Below the pieces are notes generated by a model. The model did not search any database and was not told the origin of the DNA. It saw only the letters and a program-made list of their open reading frames with translations. A stretch of 18,805 bases of DNA from CALKYB01 sp964510575 (GTDB lineage Bacteria > Bdellovibrionota_C > UBA2361 > SZUA-149 > CALKYB01). The first letter of the stretch is position 1. The number at the start of each line of letters is the position of its first letter. Below are positions 1 to 7,485 of this stretch, one piece after another. Made by a program: the position numbers and the translations under genes. The DNA is taken from contig CAZECN010000045.1 of NCBI GenBank assembly GCA_964510575.1, positions 1-18,805 of the forward strand. The letters are read 5' to 3'.

Positions 1-146
1 TATCTAGGTAGTGGGAGGTCTAAAATATAGGTTTCAGGCGAAATGGCCCTGTCTAGGGATCCTGCTATTTTAGATTCTTTAACCCCCTGGCTAACCTGCT
101 CAGGGCTTTCAACTGGTGATTCTTGGTTTGGAATGTATATGGTCAA
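1..146 (-). CDS. possible 5' end of an unidentified gene leaving the left edge
   Basis: Reading the minus strand, a frame stays open from a stop at 162-164 to the left edge of the window. A TTG at 146-144 is preceded by a purine-rich stretch (AGAGAGAGAAGAA) very like the one just before the start of the BY-kinase gene in this window. The 48 visible residues begin (M)TIYIPNQESPVESPEQV and are hydrophilic, with Glu, Ser and Pro common. There is no signal peptide and no domain I recognise. The composition is protein-like, but the stretch is short and the TTG start is not proven, so it could be a chance open frame. If real, it is transcribed leftwards away from the polysaccharide genes. Confidence 0.3.
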   Translation of the reverse strand, partial: MTIYIPNQESPVESPEQVSQGVKESKIAGSLDRAISPETYILDLPLPR

Positions 147-479
147 TTCTTCTCTCTCTGATTACCCGTTGCTGTAAAACCACTCTCGTTTGACTAAAAG
201 TAGGGTTGGAATTATTGCCTACAAGAATATGTCGGTTTATTTGGCGTATAGCTGAAGGCCTTGAATATGTGACATGGCTAGTAATATCAGCTACTTAGCG
301 TTAAAAGATGTTAAATTTATATACCTTTTTCGAATTTGGGTGAAAAATAGGCATAATTTTGATAGATTTACTGAAGCAGAAGGCTCATTTCGCCTGACTA
401 GAGGATGTAACATCGGGTTTTTCAGGAAGATTTGGTGTTCGGCGGAAAAACAACTTTTAGAGAAACATCGAGGCGGAAA
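147..479. other. intergenic stretch with no convincing gene
   Basis: I see no convincing gene, RNA gene or repeat here. A 69-codon plus-strand frame (274-483) crosses most of it. Its translation is rich in Phe, Arg and Trp and resembles no protein I know. Its only supporting feature is that its TGA overlaps the ATG of the next small frame as ATGA. An overlapping minus-strand frame (291-512) has the look of a shadow. AT-rich sequence around 300-330 could hold a promoter for the small frame at 480, but no clear -35/-10 pair stands out. Confidence 0.4.
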
Positions 480-659
480 ATGAAAAAATCTAACGTGAAA
501 AGAAGCAACCAACCTAAAAAAGAAGAGAGTCTAGCATCACGAATTGACGTGGATATGACTAGCACTGACAGTTGTAAAAATACTATGGAAGCGGTTAAGA
601 AAATTCACCGCCCTGGTATCTTCAAAGTTCTAGATATTATTACTTCTAGTAGAGGGTAG
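480..659 (+). CDS. candidate small protein, unknown function (59 aa)
   Basis: The frame can be read from 432, but the ATG at 480 is the better start: GAGG (470-473) lies 6 nt upstream of it, a good ribosome-binding site. The product is 59 residues, strongly basic at the N-terminus (MKKSNVKRSNQPKKEE), polar in the middle and mildly hydrophobic near the end (GIFKVLDIITSS). It has one Cys, no membrane segment and no signal peptide. No family is recognised. It converges on the glycosyltransferase that ends at 676, with 16 bases between the two genes. It may be a real small gene, a remnant of a larger one, or chance; composition and the ribosome-binding site favour a real gene slightly. Confidence 0.38.
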   Translation: MKKSNVKRSNQPKKEESLASRIDVDMTSTDSCKNTMEAVKKIHRPGIFKVLDIITSSRG

Positions 660-676
660 TTAAATTTATCCCCTCT
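651..676. terminator. hairpin between converging genes, possible weak terminator
   Basis: AGAGGG (651-656) and CCCTCT (671-676) are perfect complements separated by a 14-base AT-rich loop. The hairpin falls between the stop of the small plus-strand frame (657-659) and the stop of the minus-strand glycosyltransferase (676-678), where a shared bidirectional terminator would be expected. Neither side is followed by a clear run of T, so an ordinary intrinsic terminator is not well supported. Confidence 0.22.
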
Positions 677-1857
677 TACTTGCCTCCCTGAACCAGGACT
701 TTGTTTAGGGGATCATAAACCGTTTCTAGGCTATGGTTACTTCTCACATAGCTCTTCCCAGATTCTTTTAGCGTTTCGGCTAACTTCTCAGATTCTAGCA
801 AACTTAGAACAGCTTTACTAAAGGCTTCGGCGCTATCAGCTGCCAAAAGGTCTGTGCCAATCTCGACGTTCATTCCTTGTAAAATCCTGCTTGTGCAGAC
901 TACTGGGATGCCGCAAGACATAGCTTCGAGCACTTTGTTTTGAATACCAAAAGCGAGTCTCATCGGTGCAACAAAAACATCAGCTTTGCAAAGCCAAGGT
1001 CGAATGTCATCAACCTCTCCTGTCACTACAGCAGTTTTGCAGGTTTCAGCCAAACTAGGATCTGGATTTCTGCCAACAATATAAAACTCAGCATCAGGCC
1101 TTTTTTCGCGAATGCGAGGCAAAATGTTCAGATAGAAAAATACCGCTGCATCAATATTGGGCAAGTAGTCCATCTGCCCAGTGAAAACTAAAGCTGGATG
1201 AATGGTCTTTACCGGGTTCGGTCTAAAGTAGTCCGTGTCAATACCAATAGGCACAACCATAATTCGATCGGAAGCAGCAGGGGCGTTTTCTTCAAGAACT
1301 TCTTTCTCTCGGCTTGTAGTAACAGCTGAAAGTTCTTCGGTTAGAGCAATTTTATTTTCCCACGCTTCGAGTAGTTTGTGTTCTCGCTTAAAAATCCAAC
1401 TTTTTGGCCAAGAGGCTACTTTGGAATATTCTAGCCATTTCCTAGAATCAATGTCGACAAAGTCAGTGGCTCGGAATTGCTCATCCGAGGATAGAATGTA
1501 TCGGGTGGTTGAGGAGCAAATGGCCAGGCAGGTATCAAATTTTACTCGCCCCCTTAAGTCTTTAATGACTTTCAGAGCTTTGGTGGAGAAGAAAAAGCCC
1601 TTGGTTAGTGGGGTGAATGTCAACAAGGCGATTCCGGCATAAAGCTTAGAGACTAGGCCATTGATCGGAATTAAATAAACTTCTTCACAGATCTTACTTA
1701 GCTCATCCTGGTGATCGAGGTCGCGTGAATCCCTAGCAAAGGAGACTAGATAAACTTGATGCTCTTTAGCTAAACGCCTTAGCATATGAAAGGTCCGAAT
1801 CTTCTCTCCTTTGTTGGGAGGGAAGGGGACGTTATGAGCGACTAGGAGTATTTTCAT
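676..1857 (-). CDS. GT4 sugar transferase, stp1-like (exosortase-locus type)
   Basis: A 393-residue glycosyltransferase of the GT-B fold, expected to transfer a sugar from a nucleotide donor to a lipid-linked glycan at the cytoplasmic face of the inner membrane. The N-terminus MKILLVAHNVPFPPNKGEKI, the FVDIDSRKWLEYS segment (133-145) and FGIQNKVLEAM (303-313) in the donor-binding half match what I know of the PEP-CTERM/EpsH1-associated sugar transferase family (TIGR03087, stp1). The C-terminal domain opens around residue 221 (PALVFTGQMDYLPN). Length is normal for the family. It starts with ATG, 9 bases after the stop of the upstream ligase-like gene, so the two are probably one transcript. 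Donor and acceptor cannot be told from sequence. Membership in GT4 is firm; assignment to the stp1 subfamily is recall-based but specific. Confidence 0.88.
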   Translation of the reverse strand: MKILLVAHNVPFPPNKGEKIRTFHMLRRLAKEHQVYLVSFARDSRDLDHQDELSKICEEVYLIPINGLVSKLYAGIALLTFTPLTKGFFFSTKALKVIKDLRGRVKFDTCLAICSSTTRYILSSDEQFRATDFVDIDSRKWLEYSKVASWPKSWIFKREHKLLEAWENKIALTEELSAVTTSREKEVLEENAPAASDRIMVVPIGIDTDYFRPNPVKTIHPALVFTGQMDYLPNIDAAVFFYLNILPRIREKRPDAEFYIVGRNPDPSLAETCKTAVVTGEVDDIRPWLCKADVFVAPMRLAFGIQNKVLEAMSCGIPVVCTSRILQGMNVEIGTDLLAADSAEAFSKAVLSLLESEKLAETLKESGKSYVRSNHSLETVYDPLNKVLVQGGK

Positions 1858-1866
1858 AATGCTCGA

Positions 1867-3300
1867 TCAAATAGAGAATTTTTTAACCTTGTTCTTTTCT
1901 TTTGGGGAGAAAGAAAAGGAAGAGGATTGTTGGGAAAGTTCAAATTTTTCGACTTCTTCGGCTCTAATCTTTTTTCCGAGAACATCCACTGCAATAGTCG
2001 TGGAAATTAGAGCCCAAAACATTTCATGGTTTAGTGTGCTGACGAAGATGCTGCCAGTGCAGTATCCAATGATAGAGATTCTAATCATGGATGCATAGTC
2101 AACAAGCTCTGAGCTGTCAGAGTGGTCTGAAAATAGTCTACAAATGCTTCCAATCTTTTGAGTGGCAAAAAGACAGGTTAATATGATCAAAGAAAATAAT
2201 CCGAATCCAACTAACCCCGTCTCTGCTAAAACTTTAAAGTAGGTGCTGTGAACAGATCTACCAAATCCATATTTTCCAAATTCAGTGTCATAACTATTGT
2301 ACTCGCTATTGTAGCGTCCGAATCCAACGCCCAAGGCAGGGTTGTCCTTAGCCATCAGAGTGGCTACTTTCCAGAAATGGGTTCTCGAGCTGGCCGAGTC
2401 AACTGAGGCTGCTGACTGTAAAGTTCTTAGCCTGGAGACATAGGTCTCTATAGTCTCAAGTGGCGTCGAGTCTTCTTGAGCTTTGCCAGATGGAATTTCA
2501 TAAAGCCCGGGGTCCCCGGAGAAAATATTAAAAACCAGAAAACAGAATACAGGGAGGATGAGACCGCAGCTAATAACTTTGAAAATAGCATTTTTAACGT
2601 GTAGCATTATTAGGGCAAAGACTAAGCCGGCAGCGAGGAATCCTCCCCGAGAGAACGTCAGCATAATGGCCAAGAGATTGGCAGAGAATAGCCCAAAGGT
2701 CATTAAGCCTCGGAGGGCCTCATTTTTTATGAAGGTGGCATGCCTGCCCCCGTAAAAGATAAAAGCTAGGTTGGTTACCAAAAATACAGCGTAGGCATTG
2801 TTGTCACCAATTCTTGCCGGCCCGGCAATACTTCTTGAACCAGCAAATAATCCAAATACTCCATAGTAGGCACCTAAAAGTCCAGCCGATAATGCAACTG
2901 TCCATACAAACATTCTTAGTTTTCTAAGATTGGGAAGGAGGGCTGGGGCTAAGCAGGCCATGAAAATGATTTTAGTAAGATTCTCCACGGACCTGCCTAT
3001 TTGAGATATCGAGAAAACAGTGGTGTAAGCAAGTGAGCTAAAACAAGCCAATGCAAATAGATAGCAAAGCCAGGTTAGGGTGTTGTTAACTAGAAGTCCT
3101 TGCTTTTGTTGTACCGAGGTTAAGATTACAACAGCAGCCACCAACATGCTCAATTTCGAGCCCTCTAGGGATCCGTAAGTTAGCTCCAGAGGGGAGGCAA
3201 AGGAATACCAAGTATAGAGCAATAGGCCAAAGAAGGCATCGCTAAAGGACATGATAATCCCAGCGGCTGTCAGGACTAATACTAGTACAGTTCGCTTCAT
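1867..3300 (-). CDS. O-antigen ligase/polymerase-like membrane protein
   Basis: An integral membrane protein of 477 residues from the ATG at 3300, with about ten hydrophobic segments. It carries the Wzy_C/O-antigen ligase signatures: TFSRGG (215-220), NPALGVGFGRY (320-330) and HSTYFKVLAETGLVG (351-365) in the large periplasmic loop, including the usual His. The first segment, with LLLYTWYSFASPLELTYG (26-43), resembles the exosortase A-associated putative O-glycosylation ligase family (TIGR03097). Such enzymes polymerise or transfer undecaprenyl-linked glycans on the periplasmic side; ligase and polymerase cannot be told apart by sequence. The start is uncertain: the frame extends to ATG 3354 and GTG 3372. 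I prefer 3300 because the protein then begins just before the first membrane helix, although its ribosome-binding site is weak. It is transcribed divergently from the GT2 gene and leads into the stp1-like gene. Confidence 0.85.
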   Translation of the reverse strand: MKRTVLVLVLTAAGIIMSFSDAFFGLLLYTWYSFASPLELTYGSLEGSKLSMLVAAVVILTSVQQKQGLLVNNTLTWLCYLFALACFSSLAYTTVFSISQIGRSVENLTKIIFMACLAPALLPNLRKLRMFVWTVALSAGLLGAYYGVFGLFAGSRSIAGPARIGDNNAYAVFLVTNLAFIFYGGRHATFIKNEALRGLMTFGLFSANLLAIMLTFSRGGFLAAGLVFALIMLHVKNAIFKVISCGLILPVFCFLVFNIFSGDPGLYEIPSGKAQEDSTPLETIETYVSRLRTLQSAASVDSASSRTHFWKVATLMAKDNPALGVGFGRYNSEYNSYDTEFGKYGFGRSVHSTYFKVLAETGLVGFGLFSLIILTCLFATQKIGSICRLFSDHSDSSELVDYASMIRISIIGYCTGSIFVSTLNHEMFWALISTTIAVDVLGKKIRAEEVEKFELSQQSSSFSFSPKEKNKVKKFSI

Positions 3301-3455
3301 TGATTTAAATTTTGGGTATCGCCATCTTATTGCTTGTGTGGATAAGGATACCATGGGTAATGAGGCACCCACACTCCTTTTTTTTCATGGCATAGGGCGA
3401 AGCAGCTGAGTATAGTTGGGGTGTCGGGCCTCAATTTGATTTGTCTAGCTTACTA
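3301..3455. promoter_or_regulatory. divergent promoter region, ligase-like gene and GT2 gene
   Basis: The two genes point away from each other, so both promoters should lie here. The plus-strand hexamer TATAGT at 3411-3416 is a 5/6 match to a -10 box, and its complement TATACT serves equally well for the minus strand. No good -35 at 17 bp was found on either side (the plus-strand candidate is TGGCAT). The same 8-mer, GAGTATAG, occurs in the divergent region at 16185-16403. Confidence 0.35.
3305..3388 (-). other. possible 27-codon leader ORF ahead of the ligase-like gene
   Basis: On the minus strand an ATG at 3388-3386 opens a 27-codon frame that begins MKKKECGC and ends with TAA at 3307-3305, four bases before the ATG I assign to the ligase-like gene. 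It starts with a run of eight A (slippery-looking) followed by GGAG. It lies in a different frame from the upstream extension of the ligase frame, so at most one of the two is translated. No clear ribosome-binding site precedes it. It could be a translated leader coupled to the ligase, or chance. Confidence 0.18.
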
Positions 3456-4418
3456 ATGAAAGAACCAAAAGTTACATTCGTAATTCCCTGTCTGAACTCC
3501 TCAGACACTATCGGTGATTGTGTAGGTCATATCATGGACCTAGACTACCCAATGGCTTTGAAGCAGGTGATAGTGGTTGACAACGGTTCGAAGGATCAGA
3601 CCGTTCAGATATCTAAAGAACGTGGAGCTGAAGTAGTTTCTGATCCAGAGGCTTCGATAGCCGGACTTAGAAACTTAGGCGCTCAAACCGGCGATGGAGA
3701 GTTGCTCGTCTTTGTAGATTCTGATTGCCTACTTAGACCAAATTGGCTGCGAGTAGCATTGAAACATTTAGGTGATGATTCCGTTGGTCTCACTGGATCC
3801 AAGACTTACGATCTCGCTGATGGAGCAACTTGGGTAGAAAAGGCTTGGAAAGTACATTTAGATTATAGTGGGGAGGGTAGTAATCCAGGTTGGCTAACCA
3901 CACGAGCTATAGCTGTGAGACGAGATGTTTTCGATAAGATTGGGGGTTTTGATCAAGAGAAAACTACTTGTGAGGATGTTGATTTGGGCTATTCGATTGG
4001 CAAAACCCATAAGATAGTTGTTGATAAAGAACTATCACCAATCCATCTAAAAAACCCTACCACTTTAAAGGAGCTTTACGGCAAGGAAAAGTGGCGAGGG
4101 AAAGATTCATTATTGACGAGTCTCGAGTATTTTACTTCTGGCCGATGGCGTCTAAATGAGCTTATCAGTCTTGCTCTTCCATTTTATTACTCTTTCTTTT
4201 TTGTAGTTCTGATAGTTGGACTACTCCTCTCCTTAGTTGGCAAGCTTTTGGGTTTAAAGATGGTTATATCTTGTCTGTTTTTGATGATGATCCCGGTAGC
4301 CTTACTTGCTTTAAGAACTGTTAAGGCTAGGGGAGAAAATGATCAATTTCGTTCTTTGTTTTTAGTTTACTCAGTTTACATCGCTGCCCGAACAAGAGCA
4401 GTTTTCTCTCTCAGGTAG
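3456..4418 (+). CDS. GT2 family glycosyltransferase with C-terminal membrane segments
   Basis: A 320-residue GT-A fold, family 2 glycosyltransferase. It begins KVTFVIPCLNSSDTI (5-19), followed by VIVVDNGSKDQT (38-49), the metal-binding VFVDSD (85-90, D88/D90) and the TCEDVDLG acceptor/base motif (171-178). About residues 236-262 and 266-287 are hydrophobic and should anchor it to the inner membrane, consistent with a lipid-linked acceptor. The frame extends to a TTG at 3441, but the ATG at 3456 puts the start directly before the first beta strand, as is usual in GT2 proteins. It leads a plus-strand operon and its stop lies 10 bases before the next start. The sugar it transfers is unknown. Confidence 0.87.
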   Translation: MKEPKVTFVIPCLNSSDTIGDCVGHIMDLDYPMALKQVIVVDNGSKDQTVQISKERGAEVVSDPEASIAGLRNLGAQTGDGELLVFVDSDCLLRPNWLRVALKHLGDDSVGLTGSKTYDLADGATWVEKAWKVHLDYSGEGSNPGWLTTRAIAVRRDVFDKIGGFDQEKTTCEDVDLGYSIGKTHKIVVDKELSPIHLKNPTTLKELYGKEKWRGKDSLLTSLEYFTSGRWRLNELISLALPFYYSFFFVVLIVGLLLSLVGKLLGLKMVISCLFLMMIPVALLALRTVKARGENDQFRSLFLVYSVYIAARTRAVFSLR

Positions 4419-4428
4419 CGCTTCCTAA

Positions 4429-5589
4429 ATGGAAAAACTTAATATACTGATGATCTATAGTGCCAAGGGCTTCGGGGGTTTGCCTCGTAACCTTTCGCTT
4501 ATAGCCAGTAGGCTGGACTCCAGAAGATTCCGTCTGCATGTTGGCTTGATGGGCGATCCAGGAGACAAAGCAGCAGATTTTAGAAGTTTATTGGATACTA
4601 GTCCAGATGTATTAAAAAGTTTTACCTATCTTGGTGATGGTAAGACTTTTGATTTTGAAGTAGCGAAGCAAATATCAAATCTCATTGATGAGCATTCGAT
4701 TTATGTATTGTCTTGTCACGGCTACAAAGCGGACCTGTTTGGCTTCATTGTAAAGCATTATCATGGCAAGAAAGTAAAGCTTTTTACGATTGCTCATGGT
4801 TGGGTTTCGAAGACCACCAAACTCAAACTTTACCAAACCTTGGATAAGTTTATTTTTCGTTTCTTTGATAAAGTGGTCTTGGTTTCCGAAAAGCAGTTTC
4901 GTGAGCTAGGTAGTCTCGGCTTGGATAAAGAAAAGGTTGAGGTGATTAATAATGCAGTGGATATTGAAACATTTTCTTTCAAGGGGCCTTCCCGTTCTCT
5001 TTTGATTGACCTAGATATAGATCCAAACGATAAGAAAATTGGTTTTGCCGGCAGGTTAAGTAAAGAGAAGGGCGTTGATAGTGCCTTAGAGATATTTAAA
5101 GAGGTTTTAAAAGAAGTGCCTGATGCACTTTTTGTTGTGGTTGGGGATGGTCCTGATCATCAGATTCTTAAACAACAGGCGGAGCAAGCAGGTATTTCGA
5201 GTAGGGTGATTTTTACTGGATATCGAAAGGATATGAAGGCAATTTACTCTATATTGGATGTTTATCTAAGTTGTTCTCAGCATGAAGGTCTTCCAAACTC
5301 AGTATTGGAAGCTATGGCCTCAGGTGTTCCTTGTGTCTTGTCCGATATTCCTGGACACAATGATATAGTGGTAGATGGCGAAAACGGATTCTTAATTGAC
5401 CCACGAAATGCTGCAAGTAGCGCTTTTCAATTGGTCACCTTGCTCAATGATAGTTCTTTGGCTGGGAATATTAAGGATGAAGCTCGGAGAATTTTACAAA
5501 AAAAATTCTCTATTTCTAGTCGCGTTCAAAAATTAGAAAAAGCCTACTTATCTCTGGTTGATGAAAAGACTATGGTGCGGGACTCGTGA
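4429..5589 (+). CDS. GT4 family glycosyltransferase
   Basis: A 386-residue GT-B glycosyltransferase. The N-terminal acceptor domain begins LNILMIYSAKGFGGLPRNL (4-22). The C-terminal donor domain has FAGRLSKEKGVD (206-217), VVVGDGPD (236-243) and the EX7E pattern HEGLPNSVLE (E286, E294) followed by AMASGVPCVLSD. These are standard GT4 (Glycos_transf_1) signatures for retaining transfer from a nucleotide-sugar. No membrane helix is present, so it is cytoplasmic or peripheral. The start is ATG, 10 bases after the GT2 stop, with a weak ribosome-binding site. Its stop overlaps the GTG of the next GT4 by 4 nt (GTGA), suggesting coupled translation and possibly consecutive steps. Substrate is not deducible. 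Confidence 0.87.
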   Translation: MEKLNILMIYSAKGFGGLPRNLSLIASRLDSRRFRLHVGLMGDPGDKAADFRSLLDTSPDVLKSFTYLGDGKTFDFEVAKQISNLIDEHSIYVLSCHGYKADLFGFIVKHYHGKKVKLFTIAHGWVSKTTKLKLYQTLDKFIFRFFDKVVLVSEKQFRELGSLGLDKEKVEVINNAVDIETFSFKGPSRSLLIDLDIDPNDKKIGFAGRLSKEKGVDSALEIFKEVLKEVPDALFVVVGDGPDHQILKQQAEQAGISSRVIFTGYRKDMKAIYSILDVYLSCSQHEGLPNSVLEAMASGVPCVLSDIPGHNDIVVDGENGFLIDPRNAASSAFQLVTLLNDSSLAGNIKDEARRILQKKFSISSRVQKLEKAYLSLVDEKTMVRDS

Positions 5590-6698
5590 GTAGTTATCCT
5601 TCTGTTTGCCTGGCCTTTTCGGGAGGATTTAAAGGAGGAGCCGAAGCATTAATGTTAGAGTTGGCCGAGCTTTTTTATTCTGAAGGTATCGAAGTTAACT
5701 TTCTTTTGAACGGGCGAGGTGAGGTCGCATCAGAACTTGATGCTTCTGGATCCTTGGCTGAGTACGTGGACTTTCAGGATTATGCCAGTTGGAAACAACC
5801 GTTTTCTTTTCTTTCTAAGGTTTTGAAGATCAGATCTTTTTTTAAGGAACGTCGAACGGAAGTTTGTGTGGTTGAAGGGAAAGTGCTTACTCAGATATTT
5901 GGATTAGCCGGTCGACTTTCAGGCACCAAAGTGCTGTCTTACGTACATTTTCCTCCGAGCGAATGGGAGGCTAAGAGAGTTTTATACAAGCTTTGCTTCA
6001 AAGTAGTGCTTTGCTGTGAGAACCTAAAAAAATACTTTAAACTTTCAAAGGTGGCTGATTCCAAGTTTGTAACGATTAGAAATTATATTGATACTGATAA
6101 GTATTCTGTCTCTGCTCCAAGGAGAAACAGTAAGTCAATTCGATTGGTTTCAGTGGGTCATTTAAGCGCAGTCAAGGGTCAAGAGTTGCTTATTGAGGTG
6201 TTCTCTGAGGTGTTGGCTAGACATCCGGACTTGGAACTGACCTTGGCAGGAGCTGATAATAGTAGTGATCAAGCGAACCTGAAAAGAATTAAAACTTTGG
6301 TTTCTAAATTGGGACTTGAGGACAAGGTTAATATAGCAGGCAAAGTGAAAGATATGGTGGAGCTATATGCTGAGTCGGATATATTTGTTTTGCCTTCTTT
6401 AAAAGAAGGACTGCCTCTTGTCGTGCTAGAAGCTATGTCTTGCGGCTTGCCAGTGGTTGCAACTGCTGTAGATGGAACTCCTGAAGCAGTCGAGCAGGGT
6501 GAAACTGGAATTTTGCTTCAATTAAAAAATGAAGAGTGTGATAGAGAGCAACTTAGGCAGGCTTTAAATGACTTGATCGAGGATTCCGATCTGAGACTTC
6601 GGATGGGAGAGGCCGGTAAATTAAAGGTAAGGAGTGAGTTCACTCAGGCAATTTATCAAAAACAGTTTTTAGAATTGATAGAGGCAAGTATCGGATGA
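5586..6698 (+). CDS. GT4 family glycosyltransferase
   Basis: A 370-residue GT-B enzyme with a GTG start inside the GTGA overlap with the preceding gene. The N-terminal half holds a glycine-rich loop, FSGGFKGGAEALML (11-24). The donor half has VSVGHLSAVKGQELLIE (188-204) and the EX7E motif KEGLPLVVLEAM (E274, E282), then CGLPVVAT and GTPEAVEQGETG. All expected GT4 landmarks are present and the length is normal. The segment GKVLTQIFGLAGRLSGTKVLSYVH (98-121) is a Rossmann strand region typical of lipid-linked acceptor GTs. It is cotranscribed with its neighbours and its stop forms an ATGA overlap with the crotonase gene downstream. Donor sugar unknown. Confidence 0.87.
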   Translation: MSSYPSVCLAFSGGFKGGAEALMLELAELFYSEGIEVNFLLNGRGEVASELDASGSLAEYVDFQDYASWKQPFSFLSKVLKIRSFFKERRTEVCVVEGKVLTQIFGLAGRLSGTKVLSYVHFPPSEWEAKRVLYKLCFKVVLCCENLKKYFKLSKVADSKFVTIRNYIDTDKYSVSAPRRNSKSIRLVSVGHLSAVKGQELLIEVFSEVLARHPDLELTLAGADNSSDQANLKRIKTLVSKLGLEDKVNIAGKVKDMVELYAESDIFVLPSLKEGLPLVVLEAMSCGLPVVATAVDGTPEAVEQGETGILLQLKNEECDREQLRQALNDLIEDSDLRLRMGEAGKLKVRSEFTQAIYQKQFLELIEASIG

Positions 6699-7480
6699 AT
6701 AGCTACGAAACACTCAAATTAAACGGTTTAGCTGAAAATGTCATAGAGGTTGTGTTAAGCCGCGAGGGGTCAGCCAATGCGATGAATACGTTGATGTCCA
6801 AGGAATTGAAAAGTGTATTTCAGTCTAACGAGATCCAATCCAGTAGGGCAGTTGTTTTGACAGGCTCAGGTTCCAAAGCCTTTTGTGCAGGGGCTGACTT
6901 GAAAGAACGTAACGGAATGGCGATGGATGCTTGGAGGGAGCAGCACCATCATTTTGAAGAAGCCATCAAAGCCATATCTGGAGCTCCTACTCCCGTAATT
7001 GCTAAAGTCAATGGTGCAGCTTATGGGGGTGGTCTTGAAATAATTCTAGCCTGTGATTTCGCCTACGCAGTTCCCGGGGTTAGGTTTTGTTTTAGTGAGA
7101 CTCGTTTAGGAATCATTCCTGGACTTGGAGGAATATACCGACTGGTTAAAACAGCAGGGGTTAGTGTCGCAAAAGAAATAGTTCTTACCGCTGCTCCTTT
7201 CGAATCGGAGCAAGCTTTAGGGTGGGGAGTAGTGAATAAGGTAGTTGAAAAGAAAATGCTCGATCAAGAGACACTTCAGTCTGCAAAGAACATTGCTGCA
7301 AACGCTCCTTTGGCTTTAAGTGCGGGAAAGGACTTGATAGAGCAAGTGGCTTCAAGAGATCTAGACGCTTGGACTGACATAGAGTTGAAAAAGTACTACA
7401 AACTTGTCGAAAGCGAGGATCGAGCTGAAGGTATCTTAGCTTTTAACGAAAAGAGAAAAGCCGATTTTCAAGGAGCTTAA
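6695..7480 (+). CDS. enoyl-CoA hydratase/isomerase (crotonase) family protein
   Basis: A 261-residue crotonase-fold protein. The oxyanion-hole segments are AFCAGADLKERN (62-73) and GAAYGGGLEIILACD (107-121). Both glutamates used by enoyl-CoA hydratases are present, E115 in the GGGLE segment and E135 in FSETRLGIIPGLGG (133-146), so syn-hydration of a 2-enoyl-CoA is plausible; the closest recalled relatives include methylglutaconyl-CoA hydratase-like proteins. It is soluble, with no signal peptide. Its ATG overlaps the stop of the upstream glycosyltransferase (ATGA), so it belongs to the glycan operon although the family usually serves fatty-acid or branched amino-acid catabolism. No other beta-oxidation gene is in the window. 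It could supply or modify an acyl group for the polysaccharide, or simply be a passenger. Confidence 0.9.
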   Translation: MNSYETLKLNGLAENVIEVVLSREGSANAMNTLMSKELKSVFQSNEIQSSRAVVLTGSGSKAFCAGADLKERNGMAMDAWREQHHHFEEAIKAISGAPTPVIAKVNGAAYGGGLEIILACDFAYAVPGVRFCFSETRLGIIPGLGGIYRLVKTAGVSVAKEIVLTAAPFESEQALGWGVVNKVVEKKMLDQETLQSAKNIAANAPLALSAGKDLIEQVASRDLDAWTDIELKKYYKLVESEDRAEGILAFNEKRKADFQGA

Positions 7481-7485
7481 GGTTC

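Noticed and set aside
1235..1642. 135-codon plus-strand frame opposite the first glycosyltransferase
   Set aside because: Antisense shadow of a well-supported gene, with Ser/Arg-rich composition and no recognisable domain.
3301..3372. N-terminal extension of the ligase-like protein to ATG 3354 or GTG 3372
   Set aside because: AAGGAG is only 1 base from the GTG and 19 bases from ATG 3354. Relatives begin close to the first membrane helix. Not excluded, and noted as alternative starts.
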